The notes beneath the pieces are model-generated. The model was not told the origin of the DNA. It saw only the letters and a list, made by a program, of their open reading frames with translations, and did not search any database. The translations under genes and the position numbers were made by a program. 22,500 nucleotides of DNA from Chondrilla cf. caribensis (taxonomy: Eukaryota; Porifera; Demospongiae; Chondrillida; Chondrillidae). Numbering within the stretch: the first letter of the stretch is position 1; every line of letters begins with the position of its first letter. The DNA lies in assembly GCA_964020155.1 (NCBI GenBank), contig OZ026546.1:1961081-1983580 (forward strand), given 5' to 3'. This document shows positions 1 to 10,875 of the stretch, piece by piece.

Positions 1-2
1 GC

Positions 3-6
<4 letters not shown>

Positions 7-66
<60 letters not shown>
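7..66. repeat. (CA)n microsatellite
   Basis: An uninterrupted CA dinucleotide run of about 60 bp opens the window and may extend beyond it. From 67 to 363 the DNA is AT-rich, and I see no gene or structured element in it. Confidence 0.97.
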
Positions 67-68
<2 letters not shown>

Positions 69-363
69 TGTCTATTCATTCGTATGTACATACGTATGAA
101 TTTACAGCATGTCACTGTTATTATTATTTAGTATTATTACAATTATTGCATAAGATATAATAACAAAACAAAAACAATTTAGAAAATACAAATATGAAGT
201 GTTCGAGATTCTATTCGTGCTATTACCTTCTATATTATTGGTTAGTTAAAACTTTCAAACATAGTCACTATGGCAACCTTGATGCATAGATTTGCGATTT
301 ACTTCAAAACTTCCTCATCTACTTTGTTTGTCGCGTCCTAACTTATTTGATATTTGAGTTTAA

Positions 364-540
364 ATGATGGCAACTACTGGAGAAATCACCGCCACTCGTA
401 CATCAGGAGTAGTCCGTCTCATTAATGGTGTAAGAAGAAAATCACAAGCACAGCAAGATTCCTCGTCAGCAAGTTCAACACAGCAAGAAGAACCATTTGT
501 CGCATATTTGGAAGAAGAAGTAACAGGATTTACCCTGTAA
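364..540 (+). CDS. Possible small ORF or exon, 58 codons, unknown product
   Basis: An ATGATG start opens a 58-codon frame ending in TAA. The product is polar: a Thr-rich start, a short basic patch (VRRKSQ), a Ser/Gln-rich middle (AQQDSSSASSTQQEE) and an acidic stretch (YLEEEVTG). This composition is less random than its surroundings, but no domain is recognisable. A GTAACA after a run of GAA codons near 520 could act as a splice donor, so this may instead be a first exon. The opposite strand has an overlapping 69-codon frame, so coding is not proven. From 541 to 850 I see no convincing gene. Confidence 0.22.
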   Translation: MMATTGEITATRTSGVVRLINGVRRKSQAQQDSSSASSTQQEEPFVAYLEEEVTGFTL

Positions 541-859
541 CATTGCTGGTGCTTCCTAACACAGCGCACTGACAGCCGAAAGACAAAATTTGTTTGATGA
601 TTGGAGTTTAGGGAGCCTCAGTTCATCGGGCATAGAATACTTGGTCTTGCAAATTGGTGACAAACATTAGCATCGATGACTTCTTGCTACTGAGCATCTT
701 CGAACTTTCGCTACTTGGATCAGCGAAGAGGAATGACGATACCACCAGTATCAGCAGCTCGAATTAGTGGTCTACTGCTGAGGGGATAGATGAGGACAGA
801 CAGAAGCCTTTGCTTTGGATGTACACACCCGACTCACCTGCAGGTCAAAAATTCAATTA

Positions 860-1055
860 TGACTCCACACACACCACACATACACACACGCACACACACA
901 CACACACACACACCACACACACACACACACACACATTCACGCACATGCGCACATACATGCACACACACTCGCACACATATACCATGCATACACACATGCA
1001 CACATGCATACGCATACATACACTCATACACATTCATGCCCATGCACACATACAT

Positions 1056-1120
<65 letters not shown>

Positions 1121-1142
1121 AACAAACAACACATTCTGGCAC

Positions 1143-1193
<51 letters not shown>

Positions 1194-1297
1194 TGCACAC
1201 ACACCTGCACACATACCATGCATACATGCAAACGCATACACACACTCATACACATTCATGCCCATGCACACATACATGCACATACACACACACACCA

Positions 1298-1331
<34 letters not shown>

Positions 1332-1463
1332 ACAAACACCACATAACACACAGTGACACCCACACCCACACATTTTCGTATATGCACACATACGTACATG
1401 CACACATACACATACGCAACAACAGTACATATATACACACGCACGCACGCACGCACGCACATA

Positions 1464-1508
<45 letters not shown>
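860..1508. repeat. Compound CA-rich microsatellite
   Basis: About 650 bp of (CA)n with interspersed CATA, GCACGCAC and CATGCACATACA variants. A roughly 90-bp block with the phrase cattcatgcccatgcaca occurs twice (about 1030 and 1255), so the tract grew partly by segmental duplication. All six frames stay open across much of it and give His/Thr-rich or Cys/Val-rich translations that are repeat artefacts. If the minus-strand exon at 1524-1622 is real, this tract lies in the intron that follows it. Confidence 0.95.
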
Positions 1509-1509
<1 letters not shown>

Positions 1510-1523
1510 TACAATATTCTTAC

Positions 1524-1622
1524 CGGACCACCTTCACTGAACTTCAAATCTTGGAGTTTGTGTCCCTTTGGCTGATAGATATTTTTGAAGTAATCCAATC
1601 GAAATTCCATGCAGGCGGCCAT
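1524..1622 (-). CDS. Possible first coding exon (33 codons), unknown gene
   Basis: Read on the minus strand, an ATG in a good context (AAAAAATGGCCGCC) begins exactly 33 codons with a protein-like, non-repetitive composition (MAACMEFRLDYF, then KNIYQPKGHKLQD). It ends at a consensus donor, GGTCCG|GTAAGA, in phase 0, directly before the CA-rich tract. I do not recognise the protein. No convincing next exon was found between 1 and 850. A weak candidate ends ACCTGCAG|GTGAGT near 835-845. The upstream flank (1670-1900) holds two CRE-type sites, which suits a promoter. It could equally be a fossil exon or chance. Confidence 0.32.
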
Positions 1623-1835
1623 TTTTTTCGGCAAAGTGATTAGCTGCTTCCCTTGCATGTACGTATTCAATTCAATTTATGGCTTAAACGAAGCGCTATT
1701 ATACACTCCAGCACAGCATGACATCAGAAAATAGCTACCTAATCTAGCTATATAGTTATCTAAAATTCTGAATAACGATTTTAGAATTTCCTTCAGGCGT
1801 AAGTGGGGTATGTCGTTACGTAGTTCGGGACCTGA

Positions 1836-1881
1836 TGACGTCCATCTTGTCAGCCATTTGTAAATGATATATATGACGTCA
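1836..1881. promoter_or_regulatory. Pair of CREB/ATF-type sites
   Basis: TGACGTC at 1836-1842 and the full palindromic CRE TGACGTCA at 1874-1881 lie about 215-260 bp upstream of the candidate minus-strand start at 1622. The motif is the known binding site of bZIP CREB/ATF factors. Use as a promoter here is inference. The rest of 1670-2110 shows no gene. Confidence 0.35.
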
Positions 1882-2109
1882 TGGCATGTGCATGCGCGTG
1901 ACTGTTCTTTTCCAAGTTACCTAATATTACAATGCAATTGTTCAAGATAATGATATTATATGTACGTATACCTAGACTAGATCATGCATTCTTCCTTAGC
2001 GAGGTTCTGCACAAAGTGCACACCTAGTATACTTCTGGTCACGCGCTGTAGTAAGTGAGTATAGTGAGGGTACGAGGGTTAATATGCATTCATACGTGTG
2101 ATTGCAATA

Positions 2110-2290
2110 GTGATTTTATACTATAATTTATATTGCGCGAAAAATGGCCGATTTCAATACGCCGCCATTTAGAATTTAGGCTAGAATTCGAGCAGAGAAG
2201 TTTCGAACAACTTTACATCATCAGTGAAGGTTCTTGTAAGCCTTTTAAAGACGATCAAATGATTCGAGTGAGTGGAGACGGCCTATGTTT
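2110..2290. repeat. Dispersed repeat module, copy 1
   Basis: This stretch (ataatttatattgcgcgaa onward, through atggccgattt and gctagaattcg, to attcgagtg) recurs in the same orientation at about 21530-21690. The similarity runs across position 2251, where the palindrome arm begins. That boundary is therefore the limit of the inverted duplication and not the end of this repeat. Read on minus, both copies end in a similar short frame finishing Glu-Phe-stop (see findings). Confidence 0.7.
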
Positions 2291-2314
2291 AGAATTGAAC
2301 ACTGATCGCAACTA

Positions 2315-2662
2315 CGGACGGTTTTTCTCTGAAAAAAGGTCACTTCCTTGTGTTCAGTTGCAATACTCCCTACAAAACCTTATGTGCTAGCTGGGAACTC
2401 GCGGCTAGATAGAATATAGTATAATCTGCAGTCGCGGAGTATAATAACGGCCTATCTTGCGACTTGAACGCTGAGGCCAGCTATAAATGGTGCATGTAAT
2501 AATAATAAAGCAGATAGGTCACGGTGGCCGAGTGGTTGGATGGCACAACTCCAAGCAACAGTTCGCAGGTTCGAATCCTCCAACTGCCGGATTTTTTTCG
2601 CTGAAAAAAGCTCAAGTCCTTGTGTTCAATTGCAATAGCTCCCTACAAAGAACGGTATGTGT
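2315..2662 (+). repeat. SINE-like repeat with duplicated tail
   Basis: Two copies of a roughly 75-bp sequence lie in the same orientation: 2315-2386 and 2588-2662. Each has a short T-run, ctgaaaaaag, ccttgtgttca, ttgcaata, ctccctacaaa and tatgtg in that order. The second copy directly follows the tRNA-like head at 2518-2591, as expected for the body of a tRNA-derived SINE. The first would then be a truncated copy. The family is not identified. Confidence 0.55.
2518..2598 (+). tRNA. tRNA-Leu-like SINE head or tRNA pseudogene
   Basis: An internal Pol III A box (TGGCCGAGTGG, 2525-2535) and B box (GGTTCGAATCC, 2568-2578) match type II (Leu/Ser) tRNA consensus. A D-stem (GCC/GGC) and an anticodon stem (AACT/AGTT) can be drawn, with AAG in the loop, suggesting Leu. 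The T-stem pairs 4 of 5. The acceptor stem does not pair and the long variable arm is missing, so it is not a working tRNA. A run of seven T at 2592-2598 right after the head would be a Pol III terminator. The inverted copy is at 18797-18878. Confidence 0.55.
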
Positions 2663-2685
2663 GAGCATAGATACTGAGCTGGGGA

Positions 2686-2746
2686 CACGCGCCCTACGGG
2701 CGGAGAGTGAGGAAGACTCCCGCTCTTAACGCCCGCAGGGCGCGTG
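2686..2746. repeat. GC-rich foldback hairpin
   Basis: Arms at 2686-2702 and 2730-2746 (cacgcgccctacgggcg and its partner) pair 16 of 17, with further weak pairing of the GAGAG/CTCTT loop. It stands out as very GC-rich between AT-rich flanks. The copy in the other palindrome arm is at 18650-18710. Confidence 0.8.
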
Positions 2747-2879
2747 TGCGGGGACAGGCTAGCTAGATAGACTACTGAACTGTAAGTAAAGTATAAAAAC
2801 GGCCTATATTGCGATTGGACACTAAATCCTAGCTACATGTAGCGGGTTGCATTCCTCCAAATTCCGATTTTTTGCGATG

Positions 2880-3125
2880 ATAGATCAGATGATAATAATA
2901 ATTAATAATTAATGAATTATTAATGACTAAAATGTAAATGATTCAATTTATTATATGGAATGAATAATTAATTTTTTTAATTAATTAACTAATAACTATT
3001 AATTAATTTAATTAACTTGTTAATTCAAATTAATTTAAAATTAATTAATTTAATTAATTAGTTAATTAAAATGAATTTAAAAATAATTTATTGTAATTTA
3101 AAATTAATTAAAATACAATATATAA
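2880..3125. repeat. AT-rich TTAATTAA low-complexity tract
   Basis: About 245 bp consist almost only of AATTAATTAA-type words. The counterpart in the other arm is at 18305-18505. The two have diverged by several small indels, unlike the rest of the arm. Confidence 0.85.
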
Positions 3126-3212
3126 AATTAATCTCTTGAGAAAAACTGTCAGAAAAGTTTGAGCAAATAACTTGAAGTCTCAGCACCTCAATTATGAATT
3201 CAACTAGCATTT

Positions 3213-6200
3213 GAGCACACACGCTGCGCACACACACAGCACACACACAATACGCACACACACAATACGCCCACACTGCGCACACAAACATTGAGCAAAC
3301 ACACACAGCGCACACACACATTGTGCACACACACACCGTGCACACACACACTGCGCACACGCACAATGCGCACACAGACATTGTGCACACAAACATTGAG
3401 TACACACACACTGCGCACACACACAGCGCACACACACAGCACACACATACTGCGCACACACACACTGTGCACACACACTGCGCACACACACAATGCGCAC
3501 ACAAACAATGCGCACACACACAGCACACACATACACTGCACACACACACACTGTGCACACACACTGCGCACACACACAATGCGCAAACACATAGCGCACA
3601 CAAACATGGCGCACACAAACATTGAGCACACACACACTGCGCACTGACACAATGCGCAAACACACATTGTTCACACAAACATTGAGCACACAAACACTGC
3701 GCACACACACAGCACACACATACGCTGCACACACACACACTGTGCACACACACTGCGCACACACACAATGCGCACACACAGCGCACACAAACATGGCGCA
3801 CACAAACATTGAGCACACACACACTGCGCACTGACACAATGCGCACACACACATTATGCACACAAACTTATTGTGCACACAAACATTGAGCACACACACA
3901 CTGCACACACACACAATGCACACACACACATTGTGCACACAAACATTGAGCACACACACACTGAACACACACACTGCACACACACACACACAATGCGCAC
4001 ACACACAATGCGCACATACACATTGTGAACACAAACATTGAGCACACACACACTGAACACACACACTGCACACACACACACACACAATGCACACACACAC
4101 ATTGTGCACACAATCATTGAGCACACACACACTGAACACACACTGCACACACACACACAATGCGCACACACACAATGCGCACATACACATTGTGAACACA
4201 AACATTGAGCACACACATACTGCGCACACACATTGCGCACACAAACATTGAGCACACAAACATTGAGCACACACACACTGCGCACACACAATGTGCACAC
4301 ACAAAATGTGCACACAAACATTGCGCACACAAACATTGAGCACACAAACATTGAGCACTCACACACTGCGCACACACAATGCGCACACAAATATACTACG
4401 CGCACACACACTGTGCACACACACTGCGCACACACACAGTGCACAAACATTGCGCACACACATACTGTGCACACATACTGCGCACACACAATGCGCACAC
4501 GCACAATGCGCACACACACATTGTGCACACAAACATTGAGCACACACACTGCGCACACACAATGCACACACAAATATACTACGCGCACACACACTGCGCA
4601 CACACACAGTGCACAAACATTGCGCACACACATACTGTGCACACATACTGCGCACACACAATGCGCACACGCACAATGCACACACACATATTGTGCACAC
4701 AAACATTGAGCACACACACTGCGCAGATACACAATGTGCGCACACACATTGTGCACACAAACATTGAGCACACACACACACAGCACACACATACACTGCA
4801 CACACACACACTGTGCACACACACTGCGCACACACACAATGCGCAAACACAGCGCACACAAACATGGCGCACACAAACATTGAGCACACACACACTGCGC
4901 ACTGACACAATGCGCAAACACACATTGTTCACACAAACATTGAGCACACAAACACTGCGCACACACAGCACACACATACGCTGCACACACAAACACTGTG
5001 CACACACACTGCGCACACACACAATGCGCAAACACAGCGCACACAAACATTGAGCACACAAACACTGCGCACACACAGCACACACATACGCTGCACACAC
5101 AAACACTGTGCTCACACACTGCGCACAAACGCAATGCTCACACACAAAATGCGCACACAAATATACTACGCACACACACACTGTGCACACACACACTGCG
5201 CACACACACAGTGCACAAACACAATGCGCACACACACAGTGCGCACAAACGCAATGCGCACACACACACTGCGCACACAAACAGTGCACAAACACAATGC
5301 GCACACACACAGTGCGCACAAACGCAATGCGCACACACAAAATGCGCACACAAACATTGAGCACACAAACATTGAGCACACATACACTGCGCACACACAA
5401 TGCGCACACAAATATACTACGCACACACACACTGTTCACACACACACTGCGCACACACACAGTGCACAAACACAATGCACACACACACATTGTGCTCATA
5501 AACATTGAGCACACAAACATTGCGCACACACAAATGCGCACACAAACATTGCACACACAATCATTGAACACACAAATACTGCGCATACACACAGTACACA
5601 CATATACTGCACACACACACACTGTGCGCGCACACTGCTCACACACAAAGCGCACACACACATGGTGCACACAAATATTGCGCACACAAACATTGAGCAC
5701 ACAAACTGTGCACACACACTGTGCACACACAATGCGCACACACACATGACACACAGAATATATTGCGCACACAAACATTGAGCACACACACACTAAACAC
5801 ACACTGCACACACACACAATGCTCACACACACATTGTGCACACCAACATTGAGCACACACACACTGAACACACACACTGCACACACACACACAATGCGCA
5901 CACACACAATGCGCACATACACATTGTGAACACAAACATTGAGCACACAAACATTAGCACACACACACTGCGCACACACACAGTGCACACACACTCAATG
6001 CGCACACACACACTGTGCACACACACTGCGCACAAACGCAATGCGCACACCCAAAATGCACACACAAACATTGCGCACACACACATTATGCACACAAACA
6101 TTGAGCACACACACTGTGAATACACACCTTGCACACACACAATACGCACAAACTTATTGTGCACACAAACATTGATTGCACACACACTGAAAACACACAC

Positions 6201-8396
6201 TGCACACACACACAATGCACACACACACATTGTGCACACAATCATTGAGCACACACACACTGAACACACACTGCACACACACACAATGCACACACACACA
6301 TTGTGAACACAAACATTGAACACACACATACTGCGCACACACATTGCGCACACAAACATTGAGCACACAAACATTGAGCACACACACACTGCGCACACAC
6401 AATGTGCACACACAAAATGCGCACACAAACATTGCGCACACAAACATTGAGTACACAAACCTTGAGCACTCACACTCTGCGCACACACAATGTGCACACA
6501 AATATACTACGCGCACACACACTGTGCACACACACTGCGCACACACACAGTGCACAAACATTGCGCACACACATACTGTGCACACACAATGCGCACACGC
6601 ACAATGCACACACACATTGTGCACACAAACACTGCGCACACACAGCACACACATACGCTGCACACACAAACACTGTGCACACACAATGCGCAAACACAGC
6701 GCACACAAACATGGTGCACACAAACACTGCACACACACAGCACACACATACGCTGCACACACAAACACTGTGCACACACACTGCGCACAAACGCAATGCG
6801 CACACACAAAATGCGCACACAAATATACTACGCACACACACACTGCGCACACACAAAGTGCACAAACACAATGCGCATACACACAGTGCGCACAAACGCA
6901 ATGTGCACACACAAAATGCGCACACAAACATTGAGCACACAAACATTGAGGACACATACACTGCGCACACACAATGCGCACACAAATTTACTACGCACAC
7001 ACACAATGTGCACACACACACTGCGCACACACACAGTGCACAAACACAATGCGCGCACACACACCGTGCACACATACTGCGCACACGCACAATGCGCAAA
7101 CGCACAATACGCACACACACATTGTGAACACAAACATTGAGCACACACACTGCGCAGACGCACAATGCGCGCACACACATTGTGCACACAAACATTGAGC
7201 ACACACAATGCGCACACACACATGACACACAGAATATATTGCGCACACAAACATTGAGCACACACACACTAAACACACACTGCACACACACACAATGCTC
7301 ACACACACATTGTGCACACCAACATTGAGCACACACACACTGAACACACACACTGCGCACACACACACAATGCACACACACACAGCGCACACAAACATGG
7401 CGCACACAAACATTAGCACACACACACTGCGCACACACACAGTGCACACACACTCAATGCGCACATACGCACTGTGCACACACACTGCGCACAAACGCAA
7501 TGCACACACCCAAAATGCACACACAAACATTGCGCACACACACATTATGCACACAAACATTGAGCACACACACTGTGAATACACACCTTGCACACACACA
7601 ATACGCACAAACTTATTGTGCACACAAACATTGATTGCACACACACTGAAAACACACACTGCACACACACACAATGCACACACACACATTGTGAACACAA
7701 ACATTGAGCACACACACACTGAACACACACTGCACACACACACACACAATGCGCACACACACAATGCGCACATACACATTGTGAACACAAACATTGAGCA
7801 CACACATACTGCGCACACACATTGCGCACACAAACATTGAGCACACAAACATTGAGCACACACACACTGCGCACACACAATGTGCACACACAAAATGCGC
7901 ACACAAACATTGCGCACACAAACATTGAGCACACAAACATTGAGCACTCACACACTGCGCACACACAATGCGCACACAAATATACTACGCGCACACACAC
8001 TGAGCACACACACTGCGCACACACACACAGTGCACAAACATTGCGCACACACACACTGTGCACACATACTGCGCACACACAATGCGCACACGCACAATGC
8101 ACACACACATATTGTGCACACAAACATTGAGCACACACACTGCGCAGACGCACAATGTGCGCACACACATTGTGCACACAAACATTGAGCACACACACAC
8201 ACAGCACACACATACACTGCACACACACACACTGTGCACACACACTGCGCACACACACAATGCGCAAACACAGCGCACACAAACATGGCGCACACAAACA
8301 TTGAGCACACACACACTGCGCACTGACACAATGCGCAAACACACATTGTTCACACAAACATTGAGCACACAAACACTGCGCACACACAGCACACAC
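3213..8396 (+). repeat. TGCGCACACA-type satellite array (main block)
   Basis: About 5.2 kb of tandem 12-16 bp units of the form TGCGCACACACA, with TGTGCACACA, TTGAGCACACA and AATGCGCACACA variants. The units are organised in higher-order repeats. A block at about 5742-6200 recurs at about 7222-7660 (offset near 1.46-1.48 kb). A block at about 4190-4975 recurs at about 7780-8396. A short aaatatactacg marker recurs at least seven times. The array is nearly all alternating purine-pyrimidine. Long Cys/Val/Ala-rich frames (up to 471 codons on minus) and His/Thr-rich frames are products of the repeat and not genes. Confidence 0.95.
8388..8396. other. Apparent target-site duplication, left copy
   Basis: AGCACACAC directly precedes the transposon terminus TAGTCTGG and is repeated at 16649-16657 directly after the other terminus. 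The target is low-complexity satellite, so a 9-bp match is weaker evidence than it would be in unique DNA. Confidence 0.6.
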
Positions 8397-8484
8397 TAGT
8401 CTGGGGCGCTAGACCTCAACCTCTCATTACCGCGCGTGGGCGCGGTAGAGCGAGGAAGAGGTATAGCAACTATTGTCAATTTCA
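8397..8484 (+). repeat. Left terminal inverted repeat
   Basis: Pairs imperfectly with 16565-16648. Shared phrases are TAGTCTGG, CGCTAGACC, TCTCATT, a CGCGCG/GGGCG block and the perfect 19-bp stretch at 8464-8482. Inside it, 8429-8446 is a perfect hairpin (ACCGCGC, loop GTGG, GCGCGGT). Confidence 0.8.
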
Positions 8485-8556
8485 CATCTCGGCTGGACCA
8501 ATGAAATCGCCGGCAACTGAAATGACACCGCCAGTAATTGGCACTAGCCGCTCTGC

Positions 8557-8575
8557 GGGCGTTTAAAAAATAGGC
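8557..8575 (+). promoter_or_regulatory. TATA-like motif inside the left terminus
   Basis: GGGCGTTTAAAAAATAGG resembles GGGCGTTTATAAGC, read inward from the right end on minus (16531-16544). This suggests that each terminus carries an inward promoter. The idea rests only on sequence resemblance. Confidence 0.3.
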
Positions 8576-8949
8576 GTGTGTAAGAGTGTGTAGACGACGT
8601 CTGGCTTTGGATTTACCTTCTTGCTTGCTAGAGAGATCCCAGTACGCATGTGGGACATGTCCATTAGCACTTGTATGGCTTCTGCAGTCGGCGAATTTTA
8701 GTAAAATTTAAGTGTTTCTATTTTTCTATAGGAAGGAGAAACAGACACGAAACATTTTGAAGATATCATTAGAGGATATAAACTTCGTTTTCAGAGCTTT
8801 TTGTAATAATTCGTTTAATAATTTTGGAGAAAATCGGCGTTATAATATGCTTATAAAAAGTAGTTTTTTGGCCGGGGGTTTGCTAAGGGAGCTCCAAATG
8901 ACACCGTTTCTAGATTATTAGATACGCTGATGAATTATCTAAAAGTCTA

Positions 8950-9076
8950 CCGAGGGGGATTTTGATACAACTAAGACTTGGTGAGATATTAACGAAAATA
9001 TGGTAAATCATAAAATCTTACCGTGAATTCTCGCTAATAAGTCTTGAATAGAATAACGAATCAAAATCCCCCTCGG
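8950..9076. repeat. MITE-like foldback
   Basis: Perfect 17-bp arms (CCGAGGGGGATTTTGAT at 8950-8966 and its complement at 9060-9076) surround about 93 bp that also contains AAGACTT/AAGTCTT and GGTAA/TTACC pairs. The size and structure resemble a tiny MITE. No target duplication is visible, so an internal cruciform of the large transposon is the alternative. Confidence 0.5.
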
Positions 9077-9200
9077 TGAAAAGTTGAATTATCGTCTTGT
9101 CTCAGTATTAGAACAATCAGATTGGTACAAGGTACCCTGGATCAAAACCCCCCCTAACATTTGTGATTTCACTAATGTGATCCACAGCCGGAGGCATTTA

Positions 9201-9269
9201 TCACATGAATATCATGTGACTTTATTCGCATACGTCATGAAGAGCTAGTGACGTAAGGATGACGTATTA
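9201..9269 (+). promoter_or_regulatory. Palindrome and CRE-like cluster upstream of transposase
   Basis: TCACATGA-ATA-TCATGTGA (9201-9219) is a perfect inverted repeat with E-box-like CATGTG. It is followed by TACGTCA (9231-9237), TGACGTAA (9249-9256) and TGACGTATTA (9260-9269). The last two, 11 bp apart, recur with the same spacing at 15965-15985. The position, 100-170 bp upstream of the first ATG, suits a promoter. Confidence 0.35.
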
Positions 9270-9374
9270 TAGTTGCCGCATCAACATCAGGTGTTACTGT
9301 AGTCTGTATGGCGTATTCTATTTGATCTCTGTTTAGACCAAACAACGAATCGCTTTGAACTATTTCAATCTGAG

Positions 9375-10241
9375 ATGTCTTTTACAGATAACTTCGGATT
9401 AATTTTTAACTGTGGTTTTTGCCGCACACTAGTATATGAATGTTTCTCCATGAAGACAACTAAAGGAGACAAAAAGAACGAGAATAGACCGAGTAAGAAG
9501 GAAAGCAGTGACGAAAGTGGAGATGGCATTCAGAATGAAACGGACAAAAAACAGGTACGGCCTAATCTAGTTGAGACCTTCAAATCTCAGTTTATAGGAC
9601 CTAGGTATTCTGTTGGGGCTGATTACTTTGAATCTAGTGATAAAAGACCTTCGTTATTTGAACGTCACGCTAAAAGACTGATGAAATCATGGGGTCGTCA
9701 ATTTAACCCACGTAGTGAGGCCGGCCTCAAGCAAACTTATTTGTCAACGTTTTCTTCATTGAATTGGAATGAACTTGGTTTAAATGAGAAGGCAGCCCAT
9801 TCCCTTTCTAATTGTTATGCCTGTGCTAATACCTTTCCAAAGTTGCAAAAGTCTTTCCCTTTGGCGCCTACATACGAGCCAAATAACCATTCTGAGTCTG
9901 TCAGTGAGAAAAGTTTCATTGAGAATGAATACCCGAAATTCGATTCTCTTTGTAAACAGGCAGTTGGTCAACCCTTCTCAGTGCTAGCTAATAGGCACCC
10001 GAATAAACTGGGCTTAAGGGATACAGATAGTGAGGTACAGAAAGCCATTGGGGACACACAACGTAAGTGTACTGCTGAATGTAATGCCTCACTTGAGAAA
10101 TCCACTTTACAAGCTGCCTATAGTACAGACCTCAGTTTTAGTAGGCTACAAAGGTACCGTAAAGCTCAATATTATGACCCTCCAAATGAATTAAGTAAAA
10201 AAAAAGAAACGTTATTCACTTCAGTCCCATCAGTGCAATAG
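9375..10241 (+). pseudogene. Transposase-like gene, N-terminal segment (before frameshift)
   Basis: This is the first part of one broken gene spanning 9375-12960. The frame opens at ATG 9375; a second ATG at 9450 (MKTTKGDKK) is an equally good start because the residues before it look non-conserved. It has a Lys/Glu/Ser-rich hydrophilic leader with clustered basic residues, then a region with WNELGLNEKAAHSL followed by a Cys pair (NCYAC) and a hydrophobic/proline stretch (SFPLAPTYEP), probably part of a DNA-binding or zinc-binding N-terminus. The frame runs off at 10239-10241 because the nine-A run at 10197-10205 shifts it by one. The continuation is open in another frame. The family is inferred from the downstream segments. 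Confidence 0.6.
10197..10205 (+). other. Frameshift at A9 run in transposase gene
   Basis: Upstream coding is in the frame beginning at 9375. Downstream coding continues in the frame of 10393-10875 and is open back to this run. With eight A residues the two frames join directly. One extra A is the simplest explanation, either as a genuine mutation or a homopolymer sequencing error. A -1 programmed shift would lead into the wrong frame. Confidence 0.7.
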
Positions 10242-10875
10242 ATTTGATGAACTTGTTGACAAACTTAGAAATTGGGATGATTCAACTCCTTTCGTTGCCA
10301 CATCATTAGCTAAAGATTTTGAAGTAGTCGGTACTGATGCTGCTCATAAAATTAAACTTCTAGCTATAGAATTAAATCCAACAATTCCTGGTTTGGAAAT
10401 AAAACCTAAACGTAAATCAGTCAGAAAGAAATTTGAAGGAACTTCGATTTCAATGCCCGTACCTCCTAATAAGAGAAAATTAAAAGAAATTGATACTTCT
10501 CTTGTAGAAAGCGGTCATTTAAATATTGGAATCCCTTGTGTGCCTGTTGAAATCCAACGCCAGTTCAAGGGGAAAGTGAAAGTAATTCAGGCCCATAGTC
10601 GCAAATTTTCATTAGTTGACATCCGTAAACGTTTATTGAAGAAACATCAACATTTGATGAGGTTACATTCTATTGATGACATAGCAAATATGACAAGAGA
10701 GAAAATATTGGAGATATTGCATATGGTCAATGGTAGTGAGCATGCTAACTACTCAACAGATGAACTTAGAGAAATCCTTACCCGTAGTGAACGAAGTCGT
10801 TCATTATGGGTATGGCATGACCACTCCAGTTTAGTATCACATGGTATCATTGCTGTTATGATTGGTATCATGTAA
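10206..10875 (+). pseudogene. Transposase-like gene, middle segment with first candidate catalytic Asp
   Basis: This segment is open from the A-run to a TAA at 10873-10875. It contains two basic clusters that could be nuclear localisation signals (KPKRKSVRKK near 10405 and NKRKLKE near 10468), a Lys/Arg-rich helical region, and a distinctive end, LWVWHDHSSLVSHG (from about 10804). The HDHS motif, with its Asp at 10819-10821, is followed by a hydrophobic strand, as in the first strand of an RNase H-fold DDE transposase. The TAA lies inside conserved-looking sequence and is followed in the same frame by DPMVFF, so it looks like a Tyr-to-stop change. Assignment as a transposase is from remembered motif patterns. 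Confidence 0.6.

Larger units (their letters stand above)
2251..3212 (+). repeat. Left arm of the large interrupted palindrome
   Basis: The reverse complement of this arm is at 18229-19145. Matching begins at ACGATCAAATG (left) and ends at CATTTGATCGT (right). It is almost exact over the outer 630 bp and diverges by indels in the AT-rich inner part. The arm contains two tail-like repeats (about 2315-2386 and 2588-2662), a tRNA-like head, a GC-rich hairpin, and three versions of an ACGGCCTAT phrase. The matching continues past 3212 into the satellite, so the true inverted repeat is nearly 2 kb. Divergence between the arms argues against a simple assembly artefact. Confidence 0.88.
8485..9374 (+). 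other. Sub-terminal noncoding region before the transposase gene
   Basis: There is no convincing gene. A 69-codon frame at 8712-8921 has no recognisable motif and is probably chance. The region holds the 24-bp sub-terminal repeat (8642-8665), a foldback (8950-9076), a palindrome (9201-9219) and three CRE-like sites (9231-9269), so it is best seen as terminus plus promoter region of the transposase gene. Confidence 0.5.

Noticed and set aside
360..569. Minus-strand 69-codon frame opposite the 58-codon ORF
   Set aside because: Cys/Ser-rich shadow frame with no motif; the plus frame has the more protein-like composition.
790..1670. Long frames across the CA-rich tract
   Set aside because: Repeat artefacts. 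Only the non-repetitive stretch at 1524-1622 is kept, as a possible exon.
2190..2240. Minus-strand CTGATGA followed 13 nt later by GAAAC, hammerhead-like
   Set aside because: The 13 nt between them cannot form stem II, and nothing after GAAAC folds back as stem III or supplies a cleavage C next to a stem I partner.
3213..8396. Possible CRISPR array because of regularly spaced short repeats
   Set aside because: The spacers are themselves CA repeats and not unique, units vary in length, and the context is eukaryotic.
3088..8399. Many long open frames (up to 471 codons) rich in Cys/Val/Ala on minus or His/Thr on plus
   Set aside because: They are translations of TGCGCACACA-type repeats, open in several frames on both strands at once, with no domain structure.
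8926..8960. CTGATGA near 8928
   Set aside because: No GAAA core and no flanking stems.
10197..10205. Programmed -1 ribosomal frameshift at the A9 run
   Set aside because: A -1 shift leads into a closed frame. The downstream coding frame needs a +1 (or -2) change, so a one-base insertion is simpler.
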